Assembly: GCF_001584185.1 (NCBI RefSeq) | Contig: NZ_CP013234.1 | Span: forward strand, 3,348,001 to 3,412,000 | Reading direction: 5' to 3' | DNA: 64,000 bases | From: Collimonas pratensis | GTDB taxonomy: Bacteria > Pseudomonadota > Gammaproteobacteria > Burkholderiales > Burkholderiaceae_D | Shown: positions 54,893 through 63,220 of the stretch, one piece after another | Layout of the letters: each line of letters starts with the position of its first letter | How positions within the stretch are numbered: position 1 is the stretch's first letter | Position numbers and translations under genes: made by a program | Notes under the pieces: model-generated | What the model was told of the DNA's origin: nothing | Databases searched by the model: none | Seen by the model: the letters and a program-made list of their open reading frames with translations, nothing else

Positions 54893-55898
54893 TGTCCGAA
54901 GACAGCAAGCGGTTGGACGACGCTGAATTTGAGGCCTTCCTGCAAGGTCATGGCGAACTGGCGCGCCAGCTGCAGGGGCTACCGCAACCCTCGCCTTCAG
55001 CCGCGCTGGACGCCGCCATCCTGGCGCAGGCCGAGACCCTGCTCAAAACGGCAACGCCGCTGCCGCAGGCGGCCAATGACGCCTTGTCCGGCAAAGCCGG
55101 CAAGCCGGCCAAACCGCGTTTCCTGATGCGCTGGTCCACGCAACTGGGCATGGCCGCTTGCATGGTGCTGGCGGTGCTGGCCACTTTGCGCTGGCAGACA
55201 GAGCCGGCGACACAGTCTTACGATACGGCGCCGCCAGCCGAACCGGCGCCACCGCCTCCCGCATCTGCAGCGGCGCCGTCAGAAAAATCACTGGAACCGG
55301 TTGAAAAGAAAGCCCAGGCAAAGCCGGAATTGGTGCGGCCCAAAGCTATTACCCGCAGCGCCCGCCGGTGGCCAAAGCCGCACCGGAAGCGAAGCCGCCA
55401 GTCCCGGCCCAGGATACGCAAGCCGCGCCTGCTCCAATGCCAGCGCCGGCCCCATTTGCAAGCAGAGAAAACTACGCCGTTTCACCACCGCAATTGGCAA
55501 GTCCGGAACATGTGCCGTCGCGAGCCCGGGCAATCGTCGTGCCGCAGGCCCCGGCCGCTGCCAATCCGCCATCGGCGATAGCAGAACCGGCAGCGACGTA
55601 CTCACCCGCTCCGGTGCCAATCGTTCCGCCCCCGGTATATTCACCGGCTCCTGCGCCGGTAGTAGCGTCTGGCGCCACCGCAACAGCAGCGCCAACGGAA
55701 TCGGCGCCCGGCGCCACCCTTTCAGGAAAACAGGAATCGACCGAGCGCGCCGAGGCTTGGCTGTCAGCGATTGACGAAATGCTGAAAGCGGGCCTGCGTC
55801 AGGATGCTTTGGAAGAATGGGATAAATTCAAGCGCGCCTATCCGAACTATCCGGTACCGGAAAAATTGCGCGCGCAAATCAGGCTATTGCAGAAATAG
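54889..55898 (+). pseudogene. Membrane partner of the ECF sigma factor, apparent frameshift
   Basis: The first frame (54889 to about 55343) reads MMSEDSKRLDDAEFEAFLQG, a cytoplasmic helical segment, and one transmembrane helix (LGMAACMVLAVLATLRW, about 85-101). It then enters a Pro/Ala-rich stretch ending KPELVRPKA, after which it turns into Arg/Pro nonsense until a stop at 55581. A second frame starting at about 55344 continues naturally as SYYPQRPPVAKAAPEA, a long Pro/Ala-rich region, and a helical C-terminus (AEAWLSAIDEMLKAGLRQDA, EEWDKFKRAYPNYPVP) to 55898. One missing A in the AAA tract at 55342-55344 would join them into about 335 residues. Topology suits an anti-sigma factor, but no zinc-binding anti-sigma motif is present. 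Confidence 0.7.
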
Positions 55899-55934
55899 AG
55901 GTGAAGCAGAGCATGCATGCCGAGTTCACCGACT

Positions 55935-56345
55935 TCAGGAAAATGGATTTATCAGGTCCACGCCTGTACCGATAAAATCGCCGGTATTACGCGTAACGAC
56001 AGTCATGCTATGGATCAAGGCGATCGCGGCAATTTGCTTATCGATCGGATGTTGATTGTCGGCAGACATCAGACACCCCCACACCTGGGCACAGTCGTCG
56101 TCAAACGACAGGATACGATCAGCATATTCCGTGGTCAGCGTCTGCAGCCATGTCTCCAGCATTTTGGCCTGCGCCGAATCGCCACGGCGCTTGACGATTT
56201 CAACGCCGCGGCGTATTTCGCCTATGCTTTGCACCGGCAGATAAATCGCATCGAGGTCGACCGAGCGCCAGAACTCCTGCGTTCCGCGGTTGGCTTTTGC
56301 CCCTTTACGGGACTCGCTGATGACATTGGTATCTAGCAGATACAC
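55935..56345 (-). CDS. PIN-domain toxin, FitB/VapC-like
   Basis: A 136-aa PIN-domain ribonuclease. Acidic active-site residues are in YLLDTNVISE (Asp5), SIGEIRRGVEI (a Glu) and IDKQIAAIALIHSMTVVTRNTGDF (two Asp). VVTRNTGDF and the FitB-like ending VDLINPF are family traits. It starts at GTG 56345 with AGGAGTAAG just upstream. The antitoxin gene precedes it by 57 bp, a longer gap than usual and filled with 12-bp repeats. It probably cleaves tRNA or mRNA when free of antitoxin. Confidence 0.88.
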   Translation of the reverse strand: MYLLDTNVISESRKGAKANRGTQEFWRSVDLDAIYLPVQSIGEIRRGVEIVKRRGDSAQAKMLETWLQTLTTEYADRILSFDDDCAQVWGCLMSADNQHPIDKQIAAIALIHSMTVVTRNTGDFIGTGVDLINPFS

Positions 56346-56354
56346 GCCTTACTC

Positions 56355-56402
56355 CTGGATTTATTCTTGAATTTAATCTTGAATTTAATCTTGAATTTAA
56401 TC
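56355..56402 (-). repeat. 12-bp tandem repeat between antitoxin and toxin
   Basis: Three perfect copies of TTGAATTTAATC (56367-56402, plus-strand sense) and a degenerate fourth, CTGGATTTATTC (56355-56366), fill the intercistronic gap up to the toxin ribosome site. Confidence 0.85.
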
Positions 56403-56615
56403 TCAACTATTGCGCGCATCGAAGTCCTTGTCTTCCCCGACATTCGGCATGCTCAACAAGAAGTCCACCAGCGAGCGCCGCTTCGGACGCTGTAGCGCCG
56501 CCCGCAGGATTTCCCTGTGCTCGGCTTCTGCGCTGCGGCCATGCGCCGCCGCCTGTTGCTTGAGTGCCAGAGTAAGTTCTTCTTCCACGTTTCTCACCAC
56601 CAGGTTTGTAGCCAT
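56403..56615 (-). CDS. FitA/VapB-like ribbon-helix-helix antitoxin
   Basis: A 70-aa DNA-binding antitoxin. The N-terminal ribbon-helix-helix is NLVVRNVEEELTLALKQQAAAHGRSAEAEHREILRAAL, of the FitA type (RSAEAEHREIL is the hallmark). The C-terminus (SLVDFLLSMPNVGEDKDFD) should wrap the PIN toxin. It is expected to repress the operon through the inverted repeat 15-57 bp upstream. It lies before the toxin gene, with repeats between. Confidence 0.85.
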   Translation of the reverse strand: MATNLVVRNVEEELTLALKQQAAAHGRSAEAEHREILRAALQRPKRRSLVDFLLSMPNVGEDKDFDARNS

Positions 56616-56629
56616 TGCAGTTCCTCACA

Positions 56630-56672
56630 ATTGATTGCAACGCTATCACTTTAGCGAATTACTGCAATCAAT
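56630..56672 (-). promoter_or_regulatory. Operator/promoter of the FitAB-like module
   Basis: ATTGATTGCA (56630-56639) and TGCAATCAAT (56663-56672) are perfect 10-bp inverted arms. Nested inside is CGCTA / TAGCG. Read on the minus strand, the distal arm provides TTGATT, 17 bases before TGATAG, a plausible promoter that repressor binding would cover. Confidence 0.65.
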
Positions 56673-56917
56673 GCAAGCACCTCTTTGGCCATTAGTTATT
56701 TTTTTAAAAAGAATATCCCTTTCAAGGCAATTAATGCAGACGTAGCCGGAAAATTAGTTGAATACTTATGAAAAAGGGCTGGAAGACAAATTGTCTCCAG
56801 CCCTTTAGCTGACGTGCAGCGCTTTATTTAATGCGCATCCCGGCGCGGCCGCATTCCAGCGGTTGCTTAAAAAAGTTTACCCGCACAGCTGAAACGCAAG
56901 CCAGTTCAAGCAGAACC
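56673..56917. other. Spacer between antitoxin operator and tdh
   Basis: AT-rich sequence with the tdh terminator at 56773-56806. No gene is evident. Confidence 0.5.
56773..56806 (-). terminator. Terminator of kbl-tdh
   Basis: AAAGGGCTGG..AGACAA / TTGTCT..CCAGCCCTTT with one bulged A; on the minus strand followed by T residues. Confidence 0.88.
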
Positions 56918-57883
56918 TCAGGCAACCTGCTTTTCCTGGCTGACCGCTCTGCGCCCGGCCAGATGCGTCAACATGTCGTCAACCATCTCGCTCAAGCTGT
57001 ATGCAGGACGCCATGCCCACTCTGCCCTTGCATTGGAATCGTCAATCGAACGCGGCCATGCATCGGCGATTCCCTGGCGGAAGTCCGGTTTGTAAGCCGC
57101 CTGGAAAGTTGGCACGCGCTGCTGGATGATGGCTACCAGCTCGCGCGGCGAAAAGCTCCACGCCGCCAGATTGTATGAACCGGCCGTCTTGAGATTCTCT
57201 TTCGGCGCGCTCATCAGTTCGATGGTAGCGCGCACGGCATCGTCCATGTACATCATCGGCAATGTGCTTTCCTCGCCCAGGAAACTGGTGAAGGCGCTGC
57301 CGTCAGCCGCGGAGAACAGCGCCTGGATGGCGTAGTCGGTGGTGCCGCCTCCGGGTTCCGCCGAGTAGCTGATCAGCCCTGGATAACGCAGGCTGCGGAT
57401 ATCCATGCCGTACTTTTCCGCATACCAGGTGCACCAGTGTTCGCCGGCCAGCTTCGAGATGCCGTAGACAGTCTTCGGGTCCATAGGGCCGATCTGCGGC
57501 GCATTGTCGCGCGGGGTCGACGGGCCGAATGCGGCAATCGAGCTAGGCCAGAACACCTTCGACAGCTTGGCCTGGCGCGCCACTTCCAGCACGTTCAGCA
57601 AGCCCGTCATATTGAGGTTCCAGGCCCACTCCGGATGCTCTTCGCCCTTTGCCGAGAGCGCCGCCGCCAGGTGATAGATTTCACCGATATCATGCCGGCT
57701 GACCACCTCGGCCAGACGCTTCGCATCCGTGACGTCCAGGGTTTCATAAGCCAGTTCCGGATGCTTGCCGGCCTGCTGTATATCGCTAGTGACAACCTGC
57801 TTGGCGCCATGCAGTTTGACGAGCGCCGTCGCCAGTTCGGTGCCGATCTGTCCGTTTGCACCGATTACCAATACTTTTTTCAT
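56918..57883 (-). CDS. NAD-dependent L-threonine 3-dehydrogenase, epimerase (SDR) type
   Basis: A 321-aa extended short-chain dehydrogenase of the threonine dehydrogenase class that resembles UDP-galactose epimerases rather than the zinc enzyme Tdh. The NAD-binding motif is VIGANGQIGTELATAL, the catalytic pair is in VYGISKLAGEHW and the conserved Ser is in PSSIAAFGP. RYPGLISYSAEPGGGTTDYAI is typical of this class. It converts threonine to 2-amino-3-ketobutyrate for Kbl, encoded 22 bp upstream on the same strand. Its identification is supported by that operon. Confidence 0.92.
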   Translation of the reverse strand: MKKVLVIGANGQIGTELATALVKLHGAKQVVTSDIQQAGKHPELAYETLDVTDAKRLAEVVSRHDIGEIYHLAAALSAKGEEHPEWAWNLNMTGLLNVLEVARQAKLSKVFWPSSIAAFGPSTPRDNAPQIGPMDPKTVYGISKLAGEHWCTWYAEKYGMDIRSLRYPGLISYSAEPGGGTTDYAIQALFSAADGSAFTSFLGEESTLPMMYMDDAVRATIELMSAPKENLKTAGSYNLAAWSFSPRELVAIIQQRVPTFQAAYKPDFRQGIADAWPRSIDDSNARAEWAWRPAYSLSEMVDDMLTHLAGRRAVSQEKQVA

Positions 57884-57905
57884 CTTTATCTCTTTAAGGT
57901 TTTCT

Positions 57906-59141
57906 TCAGTTCTTTACCAGGCCGAGCTCTTCGCCGGCTTGCCGGAAAATGCCCACTGCGCGCTGCAAGGTCGCTTCATCGTGGACCGCCGACATCTGCA
58001 CCCGGATCCGCGCCTGCCCTTGCGGCACCACCGGATAGAAGAAGCCGACCGCATACACGCCGAGTTCATACAGGCGGCGCGACAGCTTTTGCGCGACGAC
58101 GGCGTCGTACACCATCAGTGGAACGATCGGATGGGTGCCTGGCTTGATGTCAAAGCCGGCTTCGGTGATCGCCTTGCGGAAGTAGACGGTATTGCGTTCC
58201 AGGCGGTCGCGCAATTCGGTCGATGCTTCCAGCAGATCGAGCGCCGCAATCGAGGCGCCGACAATCGCCGGCATCAAGGTATTCGAGAACAGATAAGGCC
58301 GCGAACGTTGCCGCAGCAGGTCGACCACCTCGCGCCGGCCGGCTGTGAAGCCGCCGCTGGCGCCGCCCAGAGCCTTGCCCAGCGTGCCGGTGATGACGTC
58401 GACCTTGCCGAAGATGCCGCGCGCTTCGTGCGTGCCGCGCCCTTTGGCGCCCATGAAACCGGTGGCGTGGCAATCATCGACGCCCAGCAGCGCGCCGTAC
58501 TTGTCGCACAACTGACGAATCACATCCAGCTGCGCCACCGTACCGTCCATCGAAAACACGCCATCGGTAAACACCATTGAAAAACGGGCATTGTCAGCCT
58601 TGGCCTGCTTCAGGCAGCGTTCCAGGTCTTCCATGTCGTTATGTGCATAGCGATAGCGCTTTGCCTTGCACAAGCGCACGCCGTCGATGATCGACGCATG
58701 GTTGAGGGCATCGCTGATGATCGCGTCCTGCTCACCCAGCAAAGGCTCGAACAAGCCGCCGTTGGCATCGAAAGCTGCCGCATACAGGATGCAATCCTCG
58801 GTACCGAGGAAGGCGGACAGGCGCTGCTCCAGCTGGCGGTGGATATCCTGCGTGCCGCAGATGAAGCGCACCGAGCTAAGGCCGAAACCGTGCGAATCGA
58901 GGGCGTCGTGGGCGGCCTTGATCAAGGTCGGATGGGAAGACAGGCCCAGGTAGTTGTTGGCGCACAGATTGATCAGCTCGCCGTTGTCGGTGCTGATCTT
59001 GCCGCCCTGCGGGCCAAGGATCAGGCGCTCCGTCTTCAGCAGGCCAGCAGCTTCGATGGCGCTCAGTTCGTCGCGCAGGTGGCTGTAGAACTGCGGAGCG
59101 CCATGGTTTTGGGTATCTTCTTGCGTCACTGATGATGTCAT
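57906..59141 (-). CDS. kbl: 2-amino-3-ketobutyrate CoA ligase (glycine C-acetyltransferase)
   Basis: A 411-aa alpha-oxoamine synthase. It shows [52 protein letters not shown] and the PLP Lys in [15 protein letters not shown]. It splits 2-amino-3-ketobutyrate with CoA into glycine and acetyl-CoA. I use ATG 59141 rather than an upstream in-frame ATG at 59195, which would cross an AT-rich promoter and operator. It is the first gene of kbl-tdh and is divergent from an XRE-cupin regulator. Confidence 0.95.
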   Translation of the reverse strand: MTSSVTQEDTQNHGAPQFYSHLRDELSAIEAAGLLKTERLILGPQGGKISTDNGELINLCANNYLGLSSHPTLIKAAHDALDSHGFGLSSVRFICGTQDIHRQLEQRLSAFLGTEDCILYAAAFDANGGLFEPLLGEQDAIISDALNHASIIDGVRLCKAKRYRYAHNDMEDLERCLKQAKADNARFSMVFTDGVFSMDGTVAQLDVIRQLCDKYGALLGVDDCHATGFMGAKGRGTHEARGIFGKVDVITGTLGKALGGASGGFTAGRREVVDLLRQRSRPYLFSNTLMPAIVGASIAALDLLEASTELRDRLERNTVYFRKAITEAGFDIKPGTHPIVPLMVYDAVVAQKLSRRLYELGVYAVGFFYPVVPQGQARIRVQMSAVHDEATLQRAVGIFRQAGEELGLVKN

Positions 59142-59176
59142 TGTCAGCCTCGATCTTATATAATATATTGTTCTAA

Positions 59177-59190
59177 TTCGATATATCGAA
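59177..59190. promoter_or_regulatory. Palindromic operator candidate between kbl and the XRE regulator
   Basis: TTCGATATATCGAA is a perfect 14-bp palindrome, flanked by AT-rich TATATT/TATAAT sequences that could serve as the kbl -10. It is a likely site for the divergent XRE-cupin protein. Confidence 0.6.
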
Positions 59191-59298
59191 CACAAATTCC
59201 ACGATAATGCACAATAACCAGGCTGTCAACCAGATGCCCAGCAATTCAGTGAAAAAAACCGGCGGGGATAACATAGAAAATAAGCATGGAAAATAAAC

Positions 59299-59880
59299 AT
59301 GGCAGATAAGATGCTGGACGATGCGCCGCCAAAAGTCGGCGACACCCTGGTCAGGCTGCGCCAGGCCGATGGCCTGTCGCTCGACGCCCTGTCCAAACGC
59401 GCCGGCGTGTCGAAATCGATGTTGTCGCAGATCGAGCGCAACCAGGCCAATCCGACGGTGGCCGTGGTGTGGCGCCTGGCCAACGCACTGGGCGTGCCGA
59501 TCTCTTTGTTGGTGGATGGCAACCAGGTAGTGCCGGCTTCGATTGAAACCGTGGCTAGCCACGCCACACCCTCGTTGCGTTCCCGGGACGGTCATTGCGA
59601 GCTGCGCATCCTGGGCCCAATCGAGCTGGCCGGCCAGTTCGAGTGGTATGAACTGTCGCTGCAACCGGGCGGCTGCCTCGATTCGGAGGCGCATGAGCCG
59701 GCGTCGCGCGAACACTTGACCGTCCTGTCGGGTAGTTTGGAAGTCCAGAGCGGCAGCAACCTGAGCAAAATCAAGGTTGGCGAAACGGCAAGATATGCCG
59801 CCGACCGCCCCCATTACATCAAGAATGTCGGCAAAAGCACCGCTACGGCTTTGCTGGTCGTGATCCATAACGGACCCTGA
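59299..59880 (+). CDS. XRE-family regulator with C-terminal cupin domain
   Basis: A 193-aa regulator. The N-terminal helix-turn-helix (about 12-70) is VGDTLVRLRQADGLSLDALSKRAGVSKSMLSQIERNQANPTVAVVWRLANALGV. A linker leads to a cupin domain (about 120-190) with GGCLDSEAHEPASREHLTVLSGSLEV, the ligand-binding barrel. These proteins sense amino acids, polyamines or their derivatives. Position opposite kbl-tdh suggests control of threonine/glycine catabolism. Confidence 0.88.
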   Translation: MADKMLDDAPPKVGDTLVRLRQADGLSLDALSKRAGVSKSMLSQIERNQANPTVAVVWRLANALGVPISLLVDGNQVVPASIETVASHATPSLRSRDGHCELRILGPIELAGQFEWYELSLQPGGCLDSEAHEPASREHLTVLSGSLEVQSGSNLSKIKVGETARYAADRPHYIKNVGKSTATALLVVIHNGP

Positions 59881-59901
59881 CTGCCCGGCAGTTCAATAAA
59901 A

Positions 59902-59941
59902 AAGGGGTGAAGCAGCGATCGCGATCACTGCTTCACCCCTT
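59902..59941 (-). terminator. Terminator of the glycine-zipper lipoprotein gene
   Basis: AAGGGGTGAAGCAG / CTGCTTCACCCCTT, a perfect 14-bp stem with a 12-nt loop; the minus-strand side ends in six T. It also lies just after the convergent XRE gene. Confidence 0.92.
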
Positions 59942-59983
59942 GGCGTTTGCAGCCGGCAGCCATGCTGCCTGCCGCTTCGGCAA

Positions 59984-60442
59984 TTAATGCGTGACGCGGG
60001 TAACGCCGCCGGACGACAGCAGGCGCACACGTTCGCCGACTCTGAACGGCTCATCAGCATCCTGGGTAATCGCGCGCAGTTCACCGTTGTCCAGGCGTAC
60101 GGTAATTTCCAGGCCAGGGCGCTGGTTCAGGTTGTTTTCCACTTGATTGCCGACGATGCCGCCGAGTACGGCGCCGACCACGCCGGCTGCCAGCGAGCCA
60201 TTACCCTTGCCGATGGTCGAACCGGCTGCCACCGCGCCGAGCGCGCCGCCAGCCAGGGTGCCGGCGCCGTTGCCGCCGTGGTTCTTGTCAATCGTCACCG
60301 GCCGTACCGAATCCACTACAGCCATGCGCACCGATTGTTCGCCCTGCGCCTGGCGGCTGCTATACACATTGGCAGAATTCGGGGTCACGGCGCAACCGCC
60401 CAAGGCCACCAAGGCGGCGACAATAATCAGATTCTTCATCAT
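59984..60442 (-). CDS. Glycine-zipper (Rick_17kDa/SlyB-like) outer-membrane lipoprotein
   Basis: A 152-aa precursor with a lipoprotein signal (MMKNLIIVAALVALGGCAV, lipobox LGGC). A glycine-zipper 2TM segment (GTLAGGALGAVAAGSTIGKG and SLAAGVVGAVLGGIVGNQVE) is followed by a small beta domain (LEITVRLDNGELRAITQ, RVGERVRLLSSGG). SlyB/PcpY-like proteins stabilise the outer membrane. ATG 60442 has GGAG about 9 bases upstream; an ATG six codons earlier precedes that site and is less likely. The 241 bp upstream to the SDR gene hold nothing recognisable. Confidence 0.88.
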   Translation of the reverse strand: MMKNLIIVAALVALGGCAVTPNSANVYSSRQAQGEQSVRMAVVDSVRPVTIDKNHGGNGAGTLAGGALGAVAAGSTIGKGNGSLAAGVVGAVLGGIVGNQVENNLNQRPGLEITVRLDNGELRAITQDADEPFRVGERVRLLSSGGVTRVTH

Positions 60443-60683
60443 TCTTGATAACTCCATCATAAATTGCTCTTACATTAAAATTCCCGCACCAGGACAACCT
60501 GATCAGCACGCCAACAGAGGGATTGCCAAATCAATGATAGTGCAGAAAGGAAACTTTTTACAGCATGATACATGCCAAGCCCGTAGGCAAGTAATGCGCA
60601 TTCTAGCAACTTTCTCATCAGCGCCGGATTTTTGCCAAAAAGACCAGCTTGCCACCTGCTCAATCTTCGATAAGGAATGCGTC

Positions 60684-61433
60684 TCAACGACCGCCCGAGA
60701 CGTCGATGAATGTGCCGGTGCAATACGAGGCTTCCTCCGACAACAGCCATAGCACCGCGCAGGCGACCTCCTCGGCGCTGCCACCGCGCCGCATCGGCAC
60801 GCTGTCCTTGACGCGCTCAACCCGGCCCGGCTCGCCGCCGCTGGCGTGTATCTCCGTGTAAATGACGCCCGGGCGAACGGCATTGACGCGGATACCCTGG
60901 TCAGCTACTTCCTTGGCCAGGCCGACGGTCATGGCATCGATCGCGCCCTTGGAAGCGGCGTAATCGACATACTCGCCCGGACCGCCCAGTTTAGCCGCCA
61001 TCGACGACAGGTTGACGATGGCGCCGCCCGAGCCGCCGAAGCGGGTCGACATGCGCCGCACCGCTTCCCGCGCGCACAGAAAACTGCCGATGACATTGGT
61101 GTTCAGCACACGCTGCAAACGCGCTACATCCATTTCTTCCACCCGCATCTGGCGCTCCAGAATGCCGGCATTGTTCACCAACGCCGTTACTTTGCCCAAC
61201 TGGCTGTCAACGCTTTGGAACAAAGCCATCACGTCCGCTTCGACAGCGACGTCGCCGGCTAGCGCCAGCGCTTCGCCGCCGGCACCGCAAATGGCAGCCA
61301 CCACCGCCTCGGCGGCGCTGCGGTTGTGCAGGTAGTTGACGCACACGGCGTAGCCGCGCTCAGCAGCCAGCAACGCCGTGGCGGCACCGATGCCGCGGCT
61401 GCCGCCGGTGACGATCATGACTGGTTTCGACAT
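60684..61433 (-). CDS. Short-chain dehydrogenase/reductase (SDR)
   Basis: A 249-aa classical SDR. It shows VTGGSRGIGAATALLAAERGY for NAD(P) binding, LVNNAGILERQ, the catalytic Ser in IVNLSSMAAKLGG, Tyr and Lys in YVDYAASKGAID, and a C-terminal YCTGTFIDVSGGR. It resembles glucose 1-dehydrogenase/FabG-like proteins but the substrate cannot be told. It stands alone on the minus strand. Confidence 0.88.
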   Translation of the reverse strand: MSKPVMIVTGGSRGIGAATALLAAERGYAVCVNYLHNRSAAEAVVAAICGAGGEALALAGDVAVEADVMALFQSVDSQLGKVTALVNNAGILERQMRVEEMDVARLQRVLNTNVIGSFLCAREAVRRMSTRFGGSGGAIVNLSSMAAKLGGPGEYVDYAASKGAIDAMTVGLAKEVADQGIRVNAVRPGVIYTEIHASGGEPGRVERVKDSVPMRRGGSAEEVACAVLWLLSEEASYCTGTFIDVSGGR

Positions 61434-61541
61434 GCTTGCTTCCTCATTCTTTACGCTTCAGGACAGGGGACTCAAATGCGATCTTGCGTTCACCAGCGAC
61501 CGCCTCGAATATCGGCACATTATAATCAAGCTGAGATGAAC

Positions 61542-61576
61542 GATTTTTTGACTGATTTTTTGACTGTTTTTTGACT
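61542..61576 (+). repeat. Short tandem repeat upstream of the DNA glycosylase gene
   Basis: GATTTTTTGACT occurs twice (61542-61553, 61554-61565), followed by GTTTTTTGACT (61566-61576). It presents three TTGACT motifs in 12- and 11-bp phase. Confidence 0.75.
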
Positions 61577-61655
61577 AATGACTATCACCGGAGTTGCACA
61601 GCTCCGGCATATATCACGCAGACATACCCAATATCACGCCAGGCTTTATAAGAAA

Positions 61656-62144
61656 ATGAATCGCAAACGCAGTTTTCCAGCGGTCGTCGATCCGCAAGTC
61701 CACACGCTGATCCTCGGCAGCCTGCCCGGCGTCCTGTCGCTGGCGCACAGCCAGTATTACGCTCATCCGCAAAACCGCTTCTGGAAACTGCTGGCGGAAA
61801 TCATCGGTATCGATTTGCCGGCCCTGCCTTACGCAGAGCGGCTGCCGCTGCTGCTGGCGCATGGCTTCGGGCTGTGGGACGTGGTGGCCGAGGCACGCCG
61901 CGACGGCAGCCTGGACAGCAATATCCGCGATCATGTGCATAACGACCTGACCAGCCTGATTGCCACGCTGCCGCAATTGCACACCATCGCCTTCAACGGC
62001 GGCACTGCCGCCAAGCTAGGATTAAAGGCATTGGGCGAACACGCCGGCCGCTACCGCATCGTCCTGCTGCCCTCCAGCAGCCCGGCCTACACCCGCCCCT
62101 ACGCGGAAAAGCTGGCGGCCTGGATCACGCTGCAAGAGCGCTGA
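61656..62144 (+). CDS. Hypoxanthine-DNA glycosylase (uracil-DNA glycosylase family 6)
   Basis: A 162-aa glycosylase of the HDG family, which removes deaminated adenine (hypoxanthine) from DNA. The N-terminal motif LILGSLPGVLSLAHSQYYAHPQNRFWKLLAE is the family signature, followed by LPLLLAHGFGLWDVVAEARRDGSLDSNI and the C-terminal VLLPSSSPAY. I choose ATG 61656, which places the start ten residues before the domain; an ATG at 61578 adds 26 unconserved residues. Confidence 0.85.
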   Translation: MNRKRSFPAVVDPQVHTLILGSLPGVLSLAHSQYYAHPQNRFWKLLAEIIGIDLPALPYAERLPLLLAHGFGLWDVVAEARRDGSLDSNIRDHVHNDLTSLIATLPQLHTIAFNGGTAAKLGLKALGEHAGRYRIVLLPSSSPAYTRPYAEKLAAWITLQER

Positions 62145-62323
62145 GCGCCGATTACAAATCCTGCATTTCGACTATTTCGTCTACCACCAGGATCGCAGCC
62201 AGGAGCTTGCGACGGCGCTGCAGCAATCGGGGAAAGCTATATTTAGGCCAAATTTACGGCTGTGGCGCGGTATCATTGCTGCATATCCTTATTTACCTGC
62301 TTTTTGCCTAATAAATCCACCTG

Positions 62324-63160
62324 ATGCTGATCAAACGCAAATCCATAGAAGCCGACGCCAACCGCATGGAAGGCCCGCGCAAGCGCACCGCCGTTGCAAA
62401 AAAAGACGCTCCCAAGCCGCCCCGCAAGCCGAAGTTCGCACCCGTCACCTTATCGGAGCAGGATGGCGTGCGCTATCTGCATTTCGGCACCGAATGGGTA
62501 CAAGGCGCCATGCGCTTGCGCAAGCCGGATTGGCCGGAGCTGGAATACGCCCAGCAAATGATGGCCTGGATGCTGTTCAATCCGGCGCCTCAGCATATCG
62601 TCCAGCTGGGCCTTGGCACCGCGGCGCTGACCAAGTTCAGCTATCGCCAGTTTCCCGAGGCGCGGGTGACCGCGATTGAGCTGAATCCGTCGGTACTGGC
62701 GATCTGCGCCTCCATGTTCAAGCTGCCGCCGGAAGACGAACGGCTGTCGGTGGTCGAAATGGACGCCATGGATTTCGTCCTCGATCCGCTCAACCACGAC
62801 AGCATCGATGCCTTGCAGGTCGACCTGTACGACGCCACCGCGCGCGGCCCGGTGCTGGATACGCCGGAGTTCTACAGTGCTTGCGCGGCTTGCCTGAAGG
62901 ACGACGGCATCATGACCGTCAACCTGTTCGGCGATCATCCCAGCTATGCCAAGAACCTGAAGGCCATGATGTTCGCCTTCGACGATGTCTGGTGCCTGCC
63001 TGAGGTCCACGAGGGCAACGTGATTGCGATCGCTTTCAAGCAGGCGCCGCCGGTTGACTTCAGCGCCTGGTACGAACGCGCGGCGGAAATTACCGCAGCT
63101 ACCAAGCTGCCCGCCAAATCCTGGGTCAACGGCCTCAAGGCCTGGCATTCGCCGCAGTAA
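62324..63160 (+). CDS. Spermidine synthase-like methyltransferase-fold protein
   Basis: A 278-aa protein of the spermidine synthase superfamily. A Lys-rich N-terminus (RKRTAVAKKDAPKPPRKP) precedes the Rossmann core with VQLGLGTAALTKFSYRQFPEARVTAIELNPSV for dcSAM/SAM binding. ALQVDLYDATARGPVLDTPEFY corresponds to the catalytic loop. The N-terminal beta domain of true SpeE is reduced, so the substrate may not be putrescine; such proteins are common in Burkholderiales as SpeE paralogues. No polyamine genes are adjacent. Confidence 0.8.
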   Translation: MLIKRKSIEADANRMEGPRKRTAVAKKDAPKPPRKPKFAPVTLSEQDGVRYLHFGTEWVQGAMRLRKPDWPELEYAQQMMAWMLFNPAPQHIVQLGLGTAALTKFSYRQFPEARVTAIELNPSVLAICASMFKLPPEDERLSVVEMDAMDFVLDPLNHDSIDALQVDLYDATARGPVLDTPEFYSACAACLKDDGIMTVNLFGDHPSYAKNLKAMMFAFDDVWCLPEVHEGNVIAIAFKQAPPVDFSAWYERAAEITAATKLPAKSWVNGLKAWHSPQ

Positions 63161-63220
63161 GCGGCTACGCTGGATACCGTGCCGGCGCACGCCGGCTTCA
63201 CCAAACCAAAGCCTATCGCA

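Noticed and set aside
55330..55350. Programmed -1 frameshift in the sigma-factor partner
   Set aside because: The zero-frame sequence G-CCC-AAA-G does not allow good re-pairing of both tRNAs, and no strong downstream pseudoknot was seen. A one-base deletion or sequencing error explains it better.
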